Positions 45,286 through 55,486 are shown, counted from the first letter of the stretch. The stretch is 56,427 bases of DNA from Azonexus sp. (GCA_031274715.1 JAISPT010000040.1:1-56427); one strand, 5' to 3'. Program-made: numbers and translations. The notes: generated from the letters alone by a model not told the origin.

Positions 45286-45969
45286 ATGAACAACCCGCCC
45301 CCCGCCAAAGACCTCGAGCGCATCAAGGAAGCCATCCAGCAGCGCAAGAAGGAAGTGTATGTGCCGGTCAAGCCCGAGAAGCAGTTGGGCTTCGTGCACC
45401 ACAACGTCGACTGCATCGGTTGCCGCGCCTGCGAAATCGCCTGCAAGGACAAGAACGGCCTGGCCGCCGGGCCGCGCCTGCGTCGCGTCATGTACATCGA
45501 GGGCGGCAGCTATCCCGAGGTGTTCGCCTATAAGGTCAACGTCTCGTGCAACCACTGCGCCGAGCCGGCTTGCCTGCCCACTTGTCCGACCGGCGCCATC
45601 TGGAAGCGGAGCAAGGACGGCATCGTCGATATCGACAGTACGCTATGCATCGGCTGTCGCCGCTGCGAGGCCGCCTGCCCCTACGGCGCGCCGCAGTACG
45701 ATGTGGCCGAGAACGTCATCAAGAAATGCAACCTGTGCGTCGACGAGATCGAATCCGGGCGCACGCCGTATTGCGTCCAGGCTTGCATGATGCGCGTGCT
45801 CGACATCGGCCCGATCGACCAGTTGCGGGCCGGAAACTATCCGACCAAGGCGGTCGGCCCGCATGAGCAGGTCGTACGCGCAGTGAAAAATTTCGCCAAT
45901 CCGGAACTGACCAAGCCTTCGATCGTCTTCGTGCCGCACAGCCAGGGCCGGGTCGATGAATCACGCTGA
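45286..45969 (+). CDS. DmsB-like four-cluster ferredoxin subunit
   Basis: A 227-aa electron-transfer subunit with four [4Fe-4S] Cys groups: CIGCRACEIAC, CNHCAEPACLPTCPTG, CIGCRRCEAACPYG and CNLCVDEIESGRTPYCVQAC. It has no Tat signal and would be exported as a complex with the catalytic subunit, as DmsB is. A charged 40-residue leader is longer than usual. It starts 15 bases after the catalytic gene, and its end overlaps the chaperone gene by 14 bases. Confidence 0.94.
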   Translation: MNNPPPAKDLERIKEAIQQRKKEVYVPVKPEKQLGFVHHNVDCIGCRACEIACKDKNGLAAGPRLRRVMYIEGGSYPEVFAYKVNVSCNHCAEPACLPTCPTGAIWKRSKDGIVDIDSTLCIGCRRCEAACPYGAPQYDVAENVIKKCNLCVDEIESGRTPYCVQACMMRVLDIGPIDQLRAGNYPTKAVGPHEQVVRAVKNFANPELTKPSIVFVPHSQGRVDESR

Positions 45970-46735
45970 GCTTCTGATGCCGACCGATCCATCGCCAAGC
46001 GAAGCCGCGCCGTGGCGCGCGCTGGTAGCCGAAGATTTGTCCCTGCTCGCCCGCCTGCACGGTGCCGAACTCGATGCCGAGACCCTGACGGCGCTCAAGG
46101 CGGCGGAATTTCCGGCTTGCCTGACGCTGCCGCCAACCACCCGCGAAGGAAAGGAAGCGCGGCTCTTGATGGCGCAGACCCTGGCCGGCGACGATCCCAT
46201 CTTTCATATTCCGCTCGACGATCTGGCCGCCGACTATGCGGCGATCTACCTGACCGGCCGCTACCATGCCTCGCCCAATGAATCGGCCTGGCTCGACGCG
46301 GACGGGCTGGAGCGCCAGGGACCGATGTTCGCGGTGCGCGAGTGGTATCAGAAATACAACTTGGGTGCCGGCGACTGGCGGCGGCGTCAGGACGACAATC
46401 TGAGCCTGCAACTGCAATTCATCGCCCATCTTTGCCGCATCGCTGCCGACAAGGCTGGCTGGCGGGCGGTGGCAGATTTTCTCGACGGTCATCTGCTGCG
46501 CTGGCTTGACCGTTTTGCCGAGCGCGTTGCCGGGCGCGCTGCGACCCCGTTCTACGCAGCGCTCGGCATGCTGACCGCCGACACCCTGCACGCCCTGCGC
46601 GCAGTCTTGGTTGTTCTCGCCGACGCTCCACTGCCGCCGCCCGGCGAAGAAGTCCGGCCGGAGGAGGAGATGCCGCCTAGCTTCGGCTGCGGCGATTCCG
46701 TCGCCTTCGTGCCGGGCACCGGCCCTACCTGGTAG
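45956..46735 (+). CDS. TorD/DmsD-family redox enzyme maturation chaperone
   Basis: A 259-aa helical cytoplasmic protein of the TorD family, which binds the Tat signal of a partner molybdoenzyme until the cofactor is in. The segment DLAADYAAIYL is the family core, and the spacing of helices fits. It follows the Fe-S subunit in an overlapping frame, so the catalytic subunit upstream is the expected client. It is longer than DmsD through a Pro/Glu-rich C-terminal tail. The ATG at 45977 is an alternative start. Confidence 0.88.
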   Translation: MNHAELLMPTDPSPSEAAPWRALVAEDLSLLARLHGAELDAETLTALKAAEFPACLTLPPTTREGKEARLLMAQTLAGDDPIFHIPLDDLAADYAAIYLTGRYHASPNESAWLDADGLERQGPMFAVREWYQKYNLGAGDWRRRQDDNLSLQLQFIAHLCRIAADKAGWRAVADFLDGHLLRWLDRFAERVAGRAATPFYAALGMLTADTLHALRAVLVVLADAPLPPPGEEVRPEEEMPPSFGCGDSVAFVPGTGPTW

Positions 46736-46799
46736 CTGCGGGCAGATGATCCGGCGCCGGGACGGGATGCCGGATGGCATGGATGCCGACTGTCATCGT

Positions 46800-46811
46800 T
46801 GCCGATCGGCA
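46800..46811. promoter_or_regulatory. Perfect 12-bp palindrome upstream of the sensor kinase gene
   Basis: TGCCGATCGGCA lies in the 282-base gap between the chaperone and kinase genes, upstream of the large inverted repeat. It could be an operator; it does not match the 17-bp dyads at 40.7 kb. Confidence 0.3.
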
Positions 46812-46833
46812 CCAGGCCGTCTATCGTGCTACA

Positions 46834-46999
46834 AGTGTGCTGCCTCGCAAATAACCGCACATGAAATCGTGTCTTTGCGCCCCCGGCGGCGTTGCAAATG
46901 TTCGCCATACCACCCGGTATGGCTGCGCTTTGCGCCTTGCCGTGAACGCAAATCCAGCAATTTCATTTGTGTGGCCATTTACGGGGCAGCACACCAGCC
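46834..46999. repeat. Large imperfect inverted repeat before the sensor kinase gene
   Basis: Two arms of about 80 bases face each other. Outer ends share GTGTGCTGCC and its complement GGCAGCACAC, the middle parts match at roughly 70 percent by eye, and the centre is a perfect hairpin: GCCATAC (46904-46910) and GTATGGC (46917-46923) around a 6-base loop. The right arm ends 18 bases before the kinase ATG. It may fold in the kinase mRNA leader or be a decayed small mobile repeat. No coding frame of its own is convincing. Confidence 0.65.
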
Positions 47000-47017
47000 A
47001 CCATTTCTTCTCCTCCC

Positions 47018-48937
47018 ATGTCCGTGATCGCCGAGCGTAGCCCCTTGCCAAGCCCTGCCGCCGAGCGCTGGCCACAGCGCCTGCATACCTGGTGGGCGGC
47101 GCGGCTGCGGCGCAAGATCATGCTGGCTATGCTGGCCGCTTCGGCGCTCGCGTCGATTCTTCTGCTGCTGGTTTTTTTTGTGGTTTACCGTAGCCAGCTT
47201 GAGCAAGAGCGCACCGTCGCCTCGATGCAGATCAATCGCTTGCTCGAAGCCGCGCTCGAAAATGCCATGCTCAAGCGCGACGTGCCCGGCCTACAACAGA
47301 TCGTCTCCCGGCTTGGGCAGCAGCCGGGCATTCTCGGTGTGCGCATCATCAATCCCGCCGGCATCATTCGTTTCACCTCCGATCCGCTGCAGGCCAATCT
47401 GCGCTTCCAGGTGCCGAACGATCTGCCCGCTACTGGCTTTGCGCAATTCACCGTCATCGATAAAGACAACGACAGCGACCGGGAAGTATTGCGCTCGATC
47501 AAACCCGTCTTCAACCGGGAGCCCTGTACCGTTTGCCACGGCGCGCTTGAAACCCATCCGATCAACGGCATTCTGGTCGTCGATTACGATGCCCACACCT
47601 TGCGTATTCAGGCGCGTAATAGCGCGCTGGGGCTGACGGCGGGTGCGGCGCTGGTCATGCTGTTTTCCTGTGTCATCGGTTACCGTGCGCTGCACCGCTA
47701 TGTGATTGCGCCGGTCGATGCGTTGGCTAACGCCGCCCAACGTCTCAGCGAAGGTGATCACGGCGTGCGCGTGCCGACCCGCGACGACGACGAACTGGCC
47801 CAGCTCGGCCAGGCTTTCAATCGCATGGCGGAGAATCTCGCCGCCAGCTATGGCGAACTGCAGGCCCAGCAACGCTACCTGCGCAGCCTGCTCGACAGCT
47901 TGCCCGACGCGGTGCGCGTGATCAGCCCGGAACACCGCGTCCTCGCCGTCAACGACGCCTACTGCAAGCTGCTTGGCCTGAGCCGGGCAGCCGCCCTCGA
48001 ACAGAAGTGTTACCGCAGCAACTACGGCCTCGAGGAGCCTTGTCCGCCGACGCTGGTGCTGTGCCCCCTGCACGCCCTCGACGACGCTCAACCGGTGCTC
48101 AAGTACGAGCAGCGGATGCGCCGTGCCGACGGCAGCGAAGTCGTCGTCGAAACCGTCGCCTCGCGCATCTTGCTGGCCGGGCCGGATGGCGAGCGCCCCT
48201 GCGTCGTCGAGTCGCTACGCGACCTGTCCACGCTGGCCCGCTATTCGCAGGAACAGCGCCTTTCGGAAATCGGTATGCTCGCCGCCGGTATCGCGCATGA
48301 GATCCACAACCCGCTGGCCTCGGTGCGACTGGCGGTGCAGAGCCTGGCCCGTAGCGCCGACGGCAGGGATTTGGCCAAGGGCGAATTGCAGGACGGCCTG
48401 ACTATCGTCGACGGCGAGATCGACCGCTGCATTGAGGTCACCCACCGCCTGCTGCTGCTGTGCCGCCATCCCGACGAAGTGCTGCAATGCGTCGACGTCA
48501 ACCACGCCATGCACGATGCCGCCATGCTGCTCGGTTACGAGGCACTGGCCGGTGGCATCGAGCAGACCGAGGACTATGCGGCGGAATCGCCGCTGGTATA
48601 CGCCGATCCCAGTGAGTTGCGGATGATGATCTTCAACATCGTGCAGAACGCCCACCACGCCATGCCTGAGGGCGGCCGGGTCGATTTGCGCAGTTGTGTG
48701 GAGGAGCAGACGGTGTTGATTGAGATTGCCGATACCGGCGTCGGCATCGCGCCGGAAAACCTGGGTCGCATTTTCCAGCCCTTCTACAGTCGGCGTGCCG
48801 ACGGCGCATTGGGCACCGGGCTTGGGCTGTCGATCGTGCGTTCTACCGTTACTCGCTACCATGGCCACATCGAGGTCGACAGCACACCGGGGCGCGGTAC
48901 CCGTTTCCGCATCCGCTTGCCGCTGGCCGGCCGCTGA
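47018..48937 (+). CDS. Membrane sensor histidine kinase with a periplasmic CxxCH haem motif
   Basis: A 639-aa kinase. Membrane helices at about 33-57 and 203-222 bound a periplasmic domain that contains CTVCH (170-174), a covalent c-type haem site. Then come HAMP (about 225-275), a PAS domain (290-400) with unusual Cys in KCYRSNYGLEEPCPP and VLCPLHAL, and the kinase with His427 in AHEIHNPLAS and N/G boxes of the NtrB-like class. Sensing haem redox state or a haem ligand is an inference. It precedes its activator gene by 21 bases and the DmsA-like cluster lies upstream. ATG 47018 is used; a further upstream codon lies inside the inverted repeat. Confidence 0.92.
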   Translation: MSVIAERSPLPSPAAERWPQRLHTWWAARLRRKIMLAMLAASALASILLLLVFFVVYRSQLEQERTVASMQINRLLEAALENAMLKRDVPGLQQIVSRLGQQPGILGVRIINPAGIIRFTSDPLQANLRFQVPNDLPATGFAQFTVIDKDNDSDREVLRSIKPVFNREPCTVCHGALETHPINGILVVDYDAHTLRIQARNSALGLTAGAALVMLFSCVIGYRALHRYVIAPVDALANAAQRLSEGDHGVRVPTRDDDELAQLGQAFNRMAENLAASYGELQAQQRYLRSLLDSLPDAVRVISPEHRVLAVNDAYCKLLGLSRAAALEQKCYRSNYGLEEPCPPTLVLCPLHALDDAQPVLKYEQRMRRADGSEVVVETVASRILLAGPDGERPCVVESLRDLSTLARYSQEQRLSEIGMLAAGIAHEIHNPLASVRLAVQSLARSADGRDLAKGELQDGLTIVDGEIDRCIEVTHRLLLLCRHPDEVLQCVDVNHAMHDAAMLLGYEALAGGIEQTEDYAAESPLVYADPSELRMMIFNIVQNAHHAMPEGGRVDLRSCVEEQTVLIEIADTGVGIAPENLGRIFQPFYSRRADGALGTGLGLSIVRSTVTRYHGHIEVDSTPGRGTRFRIRLPLAGR

Positions 48938-48958
48938 CTTCTTGCGACGGATTGCGAC

Positions 48959-50296
<1,338 letters not shown>

Positions 50297-50336
50297 CCAG
50301 TGAAGCCCGGCCTGCGGGTGACAGCCCCGGCCGATC

Positions 50337-50876
50337 TCAGTTGGTGGCCGGCGTGTCGCCGGTGTCTTTCGGTTCTGCCGCCGGGGGCAGGCCGCCAGAG
50401 GGTTTGCTGCCGTAAGCCGCTGTTTTCGGATAACCGGCGAGGTCGAGTAGGTTGTGGTAGGCGGTGGCCTGGAAGCCACGGAAGCTCTGGTTGCCGACTT
50501 TCAATGACGGAACAAAGACGTCTCCAACCAGTGCTTTCAGTTCGGTGGCATCCTCGGCTTTTTGCAGCATCTTCTCGGTGAAAGGTACGCCGCGGCTATT
50601 CAGCAGGTCACGCGCCTGCTGGCAGTCGGTGGTGCAGTCGGCAGCCGTGAACAGGGTCACCGGGAAATTCTCGCGCGCCTTGCGCACGGCGAACGGCAGA
50701 TCGCCGTCGTCGGCCGTTGCCGCCTGACCGTTGCCGGTGCGGCTCACTTCCTTGGCCTTGCCCGGTGGCGGTGTGTCGGAAATGATCGTGCGGCCCGAGG
50801 GATCGACCCAGCGGTAGGTCTGGGCGGAAACGACGGCGCTCAGCAGCGCCAGGCACAGGACAAGCAGAAAGCGCAT
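50337..50876 (-). CDS. Exported DUF4124 protein with glutaredoxin-like domain
   Basis: A 179-aa protein. The signal peptide (1-18, cleavage after VSA) is followed by a DUF4124 segment with TYRWVDPSGRTIISDTPP, then a glutaredoxin-like fold with a CTTDC site (Cys-x3-Cys) in place of the usual CxxC, and SLKVGNQSFRGF matching the glutathione-side loop. A Pro/Gly-rich tail ends the protein. GGAG precedes the ATG. A periplasmic thiol role is likely but unproven; the x3 spacing may weaken redox activity. Confidence 0.85.
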   Translation of the reverse strand: MRFLLVLCLALLSAVVSAQTYRWVDPSGRTIISDTPPPGKAKEVSRTGNGQAATADDGDLPFAVRKARENFPVTLFTAADCTTDCQQARDLLNSRGVPFTEKMLQKAEDATELKALVGDVFVPSLKVGNQSFRGFQATAYHNLLDLAGYPKTAAYGSKPSGGLPPAAEPKDTGDTPATN

Positions 50877-50901
50877 CGGATTCTCCCCGGATGGATTGTT
50901 G

Positions 50902-52959
50902 CTACCGGGTAATCATACCGCTATGGCGCAGCAGTGCGTCGACGCTTGGCTCGCGGCCGCGGAAGGCACGGAAGGATTCGAGCGCCGGACGGGCGCCGCC
51001 CATGGCCAGGATTTCGTCGAGAAAGCGCTGGCCGACGCCGGCGTCGAACGGATCACCGACTTCCTCGAACGCCGCGTAAGCGTCGGCCGACAGCACCTCG
51101 GCCCATTTGTAGCTGTAATAGCCTGCCGCGTAACCGCCACCGAAGATGTGCGAGAAGCTGTGCGGGAAGCGGTGCCAAGCGGGCGGCAGTAATACCGCCA
51201 CCTCGGCGCGCACCTCGTCCAGCAGGTCCATGATGCCGCGCGGATCGCTCGGGTCAAACTCACAATGCAGGCGCATGTCGAAGAGCGAGAATTCGAGCTG
51301 GCGCACGGTCATCATGCCGCTCTGGAAATTCCTGGCCGCCAGCATTTTGTCGTACAGCGCGCGCGGCAGCGCTTCGCCGCTGTCGACATGGGCCGTCATA
51401 CCCTGCAGTACCGACCATTCCCAGCAATAGTTCTCTATGAATTGCGACGGCAGTTCGACGGCATCCCATTCGACGCCGTGGATGCCCGAGACACCCAACT
51501 CCTCGCCGCGCGTCAGCAGGTGGTGCAGGCCGTGGCCGGATTCGTGGAATAGTGTGATCACCTCATCGTGGGTGAAGGTCGCTGGCTTACCGCCGACCGG
51601 GCGGGCGAAATTGCAGTTGAGATAGGCAATCGGCTTTTGCAGGCCGGCGCCGGCCCGGCGGCGCGAGCGCGCCTCGTCCATCCAGGCGCCGCCGCGCTTG
51701 GTCTCGCGGGCATAGAGATCCATGTAGAACTGCCCGACCAGTTCGCCGGCCGGCGTCTCGATGCGGTAGAAGCGCACATCCTCGTGCCAGACCGGTGCCG
51801 TGTCCGGCAACACCCGCACCCCGAACAGGCTTTCGATGACCTGGAACAGGCCGGCGATCACCTTCGGCTCGGTGAAATACTGCTTCACTTCCTGCTCGGA
51901 GAAGGCATAGCGCGCCTGTAGCAGCTTTTCCGAGGCGTAGGCGGCATCCCACGGCTGGAAATCGGCGATGGCCAACTCGTCGCGGGCGAAGGCCTTCAAC
52001 TCGGCGATGTCCTTCTCGGCGAAAGGCTTGGCCTTGGCCGCCATGTCGCGCAGGAAGGCCAGCACCTGCGCCGGCGTATCGGCCATCTTGGGCTGCAGCG
52101 AAACCTCGGCGAAGTTGGCGAAGCCGAGCATCTGTGCTTCTTCGGCGCGCAGTTCGAGGAGGCGTTGGATGACCGGGGTGTTGTCCCATTCTGCCTGGCT
52201 CGCGCTGTCGGTGAACTCGGCGGCGCGGGTAGCGTAGGCGCGGTACAGGCGGGCGCGCAGCGCGCGGTTGTCGGCATACTGCATCACTGGTCCGTAAGAC
52301 GGCGCGTGCAACGTGAATTTCCAGCCGTCGACGCCACCTGTTTGCGCTGCTTCTCGGGCCGCCTCGACCGCATAATCGGGCAGGCCGGCGAGCAGGGAGG
52401 TGTCGGTGACGATCTCGGCGAAGGCGTTGGTCGCGTCGAGCAGGTTCTCCGAGAACTTGGCCGCCAGTTGCGACAATTCCTCCATGATCGCCTGGTAGCG
52501 CGGCTTCTGTTCTTCCGGTAACTCGGCGCCGGAAAGGCGGAAGTCGCGAATCTCGTTGTCGACGATTTTTTTCCGTTCACGCGACAGCGTCGCGTACTCT
52601 GGGCTGGCCTTCAGGGCGCGGTATTTATCGAACAACCTCAGGTTCTGGCCAAGCTCGCTATAGAAGCGCGAGACTTCCGGCAGCATCTCGTTGTAGGCCT
52701 CGCGCCAAGCCGGCACATCGTTGACCGAATGCAGATGACCGACCACGCCCCAGGCGCGGCCGAGCGGTTCGAGGCCGAGCGCCAGGGCACCGGCGAAATC
52801 TTTCCAGGTGGCCGGCGTGGCATCGGCAGTCAGGCGCTCAATCAGTGCGCGGCCGTCGGCCAGCAGGTGGGTGATGGCCGGTTTGACATGCGCGGGCTCG
52901 ATCAGGTCGAAACGGGGCAGGTCGGTGAAATCGAGCAGCGGATTCTGGGGTTCGGTCAT
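50902..52959 (-). CDS. prlC: Oligopeptidase A
   Basis: Cytoplasmic M3-family zinc peptidase of 685 aa that degrades peptides, including signal peptides. The zinc motif HESGH is in TLFHESGHGLHHLL, with GVSGIHGVEWDAVELPSQ after it and FAHLFGGGYAAGYYSY-like FSHIFGGGYAAGYYSYKWAEV near the end. Length and start MTEPQNPLLDF are usual. It lies downstream of purC behind two hairpins. Confidence 0.96.
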   Translation of the reverse strand: MTEPQNPLLDFTDLPRFDLIEPAHVKPAITHLLADGRALIERLTADATPATWKDFAGALALGLEPLGRAWGVVGHLHSVNDVPAWREAYNEMLPEVSRFYSELGQNLRLFDKYRALKASPEYATLSRERKKIVDNEIRDFRLSGAELPEEQKPRYQAIMEELSQLAAKFSENLLDATNAFAEIVTDTSLLAGLPDYAVEAAREAAQTGGVDGWKFTLHAPSYGPVMQYADNRALRARLYRAYATRAAEFTDSASQAEWDNTPVIQRLLELRAEEAQMLGFANFAEVSLQPKMADTPAQVLAFLRDMAAKAKPFAEKDIAELKAFARDELAIADFQPWDAAYASEKLLQARYAFSEQEVKQYFTEPKVIAGLFQVIESLFGVRVLPDTAPVWHEDVRFYRIETPAGELVGQFYMDLYARETKRGGAWMDEARSRRRAGAGLQKPIAYLNCNFARPVGGKPATFTHDEVITLFHESGHGLHHLLTRGEELGVSGIHGVEWDAVELPSQFIENYCWEWSVLQGMTAHVDSGEALPRALYDKMLAARNFQSGMMTVRQLEFSLFDMRLHCEFDPSDPRGIMDLLDEVRAEVAVLLPPAWHRFPHSFSHIFGGGYAAGYYSYKWAEVLSADAYAAFEEVGDPFDAGVGQRFLDEILAMGGARPALESFRAFRGREPSVDALLRHSGMITR

Positions 52960-52970
52960 GATTTTCGGGG

Positions 52971-52996
52971 CAAAACGGACGGTCGACGCCGTCCGT
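52971..52996 (-). terminator. Hairpin just before prlC, likely terminator for purC
   Basis: ACGGACGG (52975-52982) and CCGTCCGT (52989-52996) form an 8-bp stem; TTTTG follows on the minus strand. It is only 15 bases from the prlC start, so it may also affect prlC expression. Confidence 0.5.
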
Positions 52997-53023
52997 ACAA
53001 GGCGGGAGGAAGAGGCTATTCAA

Positions 53024-53047
53024 GACGGCCCCGCAGGGCGGGGCGTC
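53024..53047 (-). terminator. GC-rich hairpin after purC
   Basis: GCCCCGC (53028-53034) and GCGGGGC (53038-53044), extended by GAC/GTC on the outside. No T-run follows, so it is a pause or mRNA-end hairpin rather than a clear intrinsic terminator. Confidence 0.4.
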
Positions 53048-53080
53048 GGAGGCGGTGGCGGCAGCGCGGGCCGGAACGGC

Positions 53081-54022
53081 TTACAGCGTCTTGCCGGTCA
53101 GCTTCTCGTAGGCTTCCTGGTACTTGGCGCTGGTGCGGGCGATGACCTCGGCCGGCAACTTGGGACCGGGCGCCTTCTTGCCCCAGTCCAGCGTCTCCAG
53201 ATAATCGCGCACGTACTGCTTGTCGTAGGACGGCGGGTTGCTGCCCTCGGCGTACTGGTTAGCCGGCCAGAAGCGCGAGGAATCCGGGGTCAGCGCCTCG
53301 TCGATCAGGTGCAGCGTGCCGGCGGCGTCGATGCCGAATTCGAACTTGGTGTCGGCGATGATGATGCCGCGCGTTGCCGCGTAGTCGGAGGCTTCCTGAT
53401 ACAGCCGGATGGCGGCGTCGCGGGCCTCGGCGCAGAGTTGGGCGCCGCTCTTGCCGGTGCCGCGCAAGGCATCGTTGAGCGCTGCGTCGCAATTGGCGGC
53501 GGCCTGGGCGAAGGAGACGTTCTCGTCGTGGTCGCCGACTTCGGCCTTGGTTGCCGGGGTGAAGATCGGCTGTGGCAGCTTTTGCGCCATCTTCAGGCCG
53601 GCCGGCAGGGCGATGCCGCAGATGGCGCCGGTCTGCTGATAGTCCTTCCAACCGGAACCGATTACATAGCCGCGGACCACGGCCTCGATCGGCAGCGGCT
53701 TCAGGCGCTTGACGACGACAGCGCGGCCGCGCACCTGATCGCGTTCGTTGGCGGCGACCACCGATTCGGGATCGATGCCGGTCAACTGATTGGGCACGAT
53801 GTGGCCGAGCTTGGCGAACCAGAAGTTGGCGACGGCCTGCAAGACCTGGCCCTTGTTCGGGATCGGATCGGGCAGGATGACGTCGAAGGCCGACAGGCGG
53901 TCGGTGGTGACAATCAGCAGCTTGTCGGCGTCGACCGCGTAAATGTCGCGGACCTTGCCCTTGGAAAGCAGTGGCAGGCTGGTGATGGAAGATTCAAAAA
54001 GCGGTGCGGTCACGGCGGTCAT
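53081..54022 (-). CDS. purC: SAICAR synthetase
   Basis: Purine synthesis enzyme joining aspartate to CAIR, 313 aa, the longer form found in many proteobacteria. LLSKGKVRDIYAVD is the ATP-binding start, with RLSAFDVILPDPIPNKG, GYVIGSGWKDYQ and TKFEFGID as family marks. It is downstream of the LysR gene on the same strand with a 51-base gap, and purD and purH are elsewhere in this window. Confidence 0.97.
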   Translation of the reverse strand: MTAVTAPLFESSITSLPLLSKGKVRDIYAVDADKLLIVTTDRLSAFDVILPDPIPNKGQVLQAVANFWFAKLGHIVPNQLTGIDPESVVAANERDQVRGRAVVVKRLKPLPIEAVVRGYVIGSGWKDYQQTGAICGIALPAGLKMAQKLPQPIFTPATKAEVGDHDENVSFAQAAANCDAALNDALRGTGKSGAQLCAEARDAAIRLYQEASDYAATRGIIIADTKFEFGIDAAGTLHLIDEALTPDSSRFWPANQYAEGSNPPSYDKQYVRDYLETLDWGKKAPGPKLPAEVIARTSAKYQEAYEKLTGKTL

Positions 54023-54073
54023 TCCGAAAGCAAAAGAAGAATTATCCTGGAAACGCTGGTTGAACGCACCCGA

Positions 54074-55024
54074 TCAGGCGGCGCTTGGTCGTATCAGGTA
54101 AGGAGCGAACTCGGCGTCGAGGGCCGCGGCCGCCTCGTCGAGCAGAAAGCGGCGGAAGTGGACGCCGGCTGGCAGCAGGCGCTTGGTGTTCATATGCACC
54201 ACATACCAAGTGCGCTCGACCGGCGTGCCGACCAAGTCAAGAATGGCCACCTCGCCGGTCTTCAGTTCCAGCGGCAAGGTGTGCAAGGACAGCAGGCCGA
54301 CGCCCATGCCGGCCATCACCGCCTGTTTGATCGTCTCGTTGCTGCCCAGGCTGATCGTGCGCTTGGGGGTAAACAGATGGTTCCTGAACATTTCCTCGGC
54401 GACCAGATACGATCCCGAACCGTCCTCGCGCAACAGAAAAGTCTCGTTACGCAATTCATGCATTTCGAAGCGCCGGGCGTGGCGCAGCGGATGGTCGGCC
54501 GGCGCCACCAGCACGTAAGGATGCGGCGCCATCGGCTCGCCATGAGCCTCGATCTCGACCGGGATGCGGCCCATCACGGCCAGGTCGACGGCATTGTCCT
54601 GCAGCTTCTGCAGCAATACGCTACGGTTGCCGACCGTGAACTGCACGTCGACGCCCGGGTGCTCCTGGGCGAACTTGGCCAACAGGCGCGGCATGAAATA
54701 CTTGGCGGTGCTGACCAGGCCGACCGACAGCAGGCCGCTTTCGGCCCCGGCCAGCGCTTGCAGGCTGGCCTCGGCATCCTTGATTTCGCCGAGCACGCGT
54801 AGCGCATGATGTACCAGCAACTCGCCCGCCCCGGTCAGCGCAACGCCACGGCCCTTGCGCTCGAACAGCGGCAGGCCGACGTTGTCTTCCAGTTGCTTGA
54901 GCTGCATCGATACTGCCGGTGGCGTCAGATGCAGTTCCTCGGCAGCACGGGCGTAGCTCTGGTGGCGGGCGGCGATGACGAAAATCTGCAACTGGCGCAG
55001 GGTCAGGGTGCGGACGAAGTTCAT
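54074..55024 (-). CDS. LysR-family regulator, CbbR-like
   Basis: A 316-aa regulator with an N-terminal HTH (LTLRQLQIFVIAARHQSYARAAEELHLTPPAVSMQLKQLE) and a substrate-binding domain with VSTAKYFMPRLLAKF, both close to the CbbR/RbcR branch that controls the Calvin cycle. No cbb genes are seen, so it may control a distant operon or another process. The region divergent from it holds no gene, which is unusual for a LysR regulator. Confidence 0.88.
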   Translation of the reverse strand: MNFVRTLTLRQLQIFVIAARHQSYARAAEELHLTPPAVSMQLKQLEDNVGLPLFERKGRGVALTGAGELLVHHALRVLGEIKDAEASLQALAGAESGLLSVGLVSTAKYFMPRLLAKFAQEHPGVDVQFTVGNRSVLLQKLQDNAVDLAVMGRIPVEIEAHGEPMAPHPYVLVAPADHPLRHARRFEMHELRNETFLLREDGSGSYLVAEEMFRNHLFTPKRTISLGSNETIKQAVMAGMGVGLLSLHTLPLELKTGEVAILDLVGTPVERTWYVVHMNTKRLLPAGVHFRRFLLDEAAAALDAEFAPYLIRPSAA

Positions 55025-55097
55025 CGAAATATGAATGTTCCGGCAGCGATCGAAAGCGAAGCCTTAACTCTAGAAGGCCGGCTGCCGCCGGTCAAAT

Positions 55098-55132
55098 GGT
55101 AGAAAATCCCCACCGTGGCGGGGTTTTCTACC
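55098..55132. terminator. Strong bidirectional terminator upstream of the LysR gene
   Basis: GGTAGAAAA with CCCC (55098-55111, one bulged T) pairs with GGGG and TTTTCTACC (55120-55132) around ACCGTGGC. A-run and T-run arms make it work on both strands. It isolates the LysR gene from the RHS region. Confidence 0.85.
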
Positions 55133-55464
55133 GGTCTCTGGCAGCCGGGGGCAGTTTGTGCCGCCAGTCCGGTTTTGTTGCACAAATCAGAGGGTTTTAA
55201 GGTTCGGCGCAACCCGTGCGTAATGTGCAAGAGATTTCGACAGAGGGAAGCGGTACCGGATGCCACTCGTTCTGGGGCGACCGGCAGCGGTCGGCGACGT
55301 GACATTTGCACGTCCGCGACAGCGGCAAACGGCAGGCGCGGAATGCGCAAAAAGACGCCGCCTCGATGGTCGGCTCGGCGACAGAAATTGCAGTTTTAGC
55401 AGCCTTGACGCTTGGTAGCCCGAGTCGTCAATATTAGCGGTAGCGCAGCAACCAGCGAAAGAGA
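55133..55464. other. About 330 bases with no recognisable gene
   Basis: Between the terminator and the RHS-linked hairpin I see no convincing frame on either strand, no tRNA and no repeat. Composition is near the genome average. It may be a breakpoint left by insertion of the RHS locus. Confidence 0.5.
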
Positions 55465-55486
55465 AGGGGCCGCATCAGCGACCCCT
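55465..55486 (-). terminator. Hairpin downstream of the YidD-like gene
   Basis: AGGGG-C-CGC and GCG-A-CCCCT pair around ATCA with one mismatch. Read on the minus strand it follows the YidD-like gene and leads into TCTCTTTCG, a plausible terminator of the RHS transcript. Confidence 0.5.

Noticed and set aside
46821..47075. Short frames on both strands in the chaperone-kinase gap with similar peptides (CGYLRGST and CGHLRGST)
   Set aside because: The likeness comes from the large inverted repeat itself, not from two genes.
52808..54802. Plus-strand open frame of 664 codons over purC and the LysR gene
   Set aside because: Two complete conserved genes lie on the other strand; the frame is a codon-bias shadow.
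55115..55399. 94-codon plus-strand frame in the gap upstream of the LysR gene
   Set aside because: Starts inside a terminator hairpin, has no ribosome site and no recognisable sequence feature.
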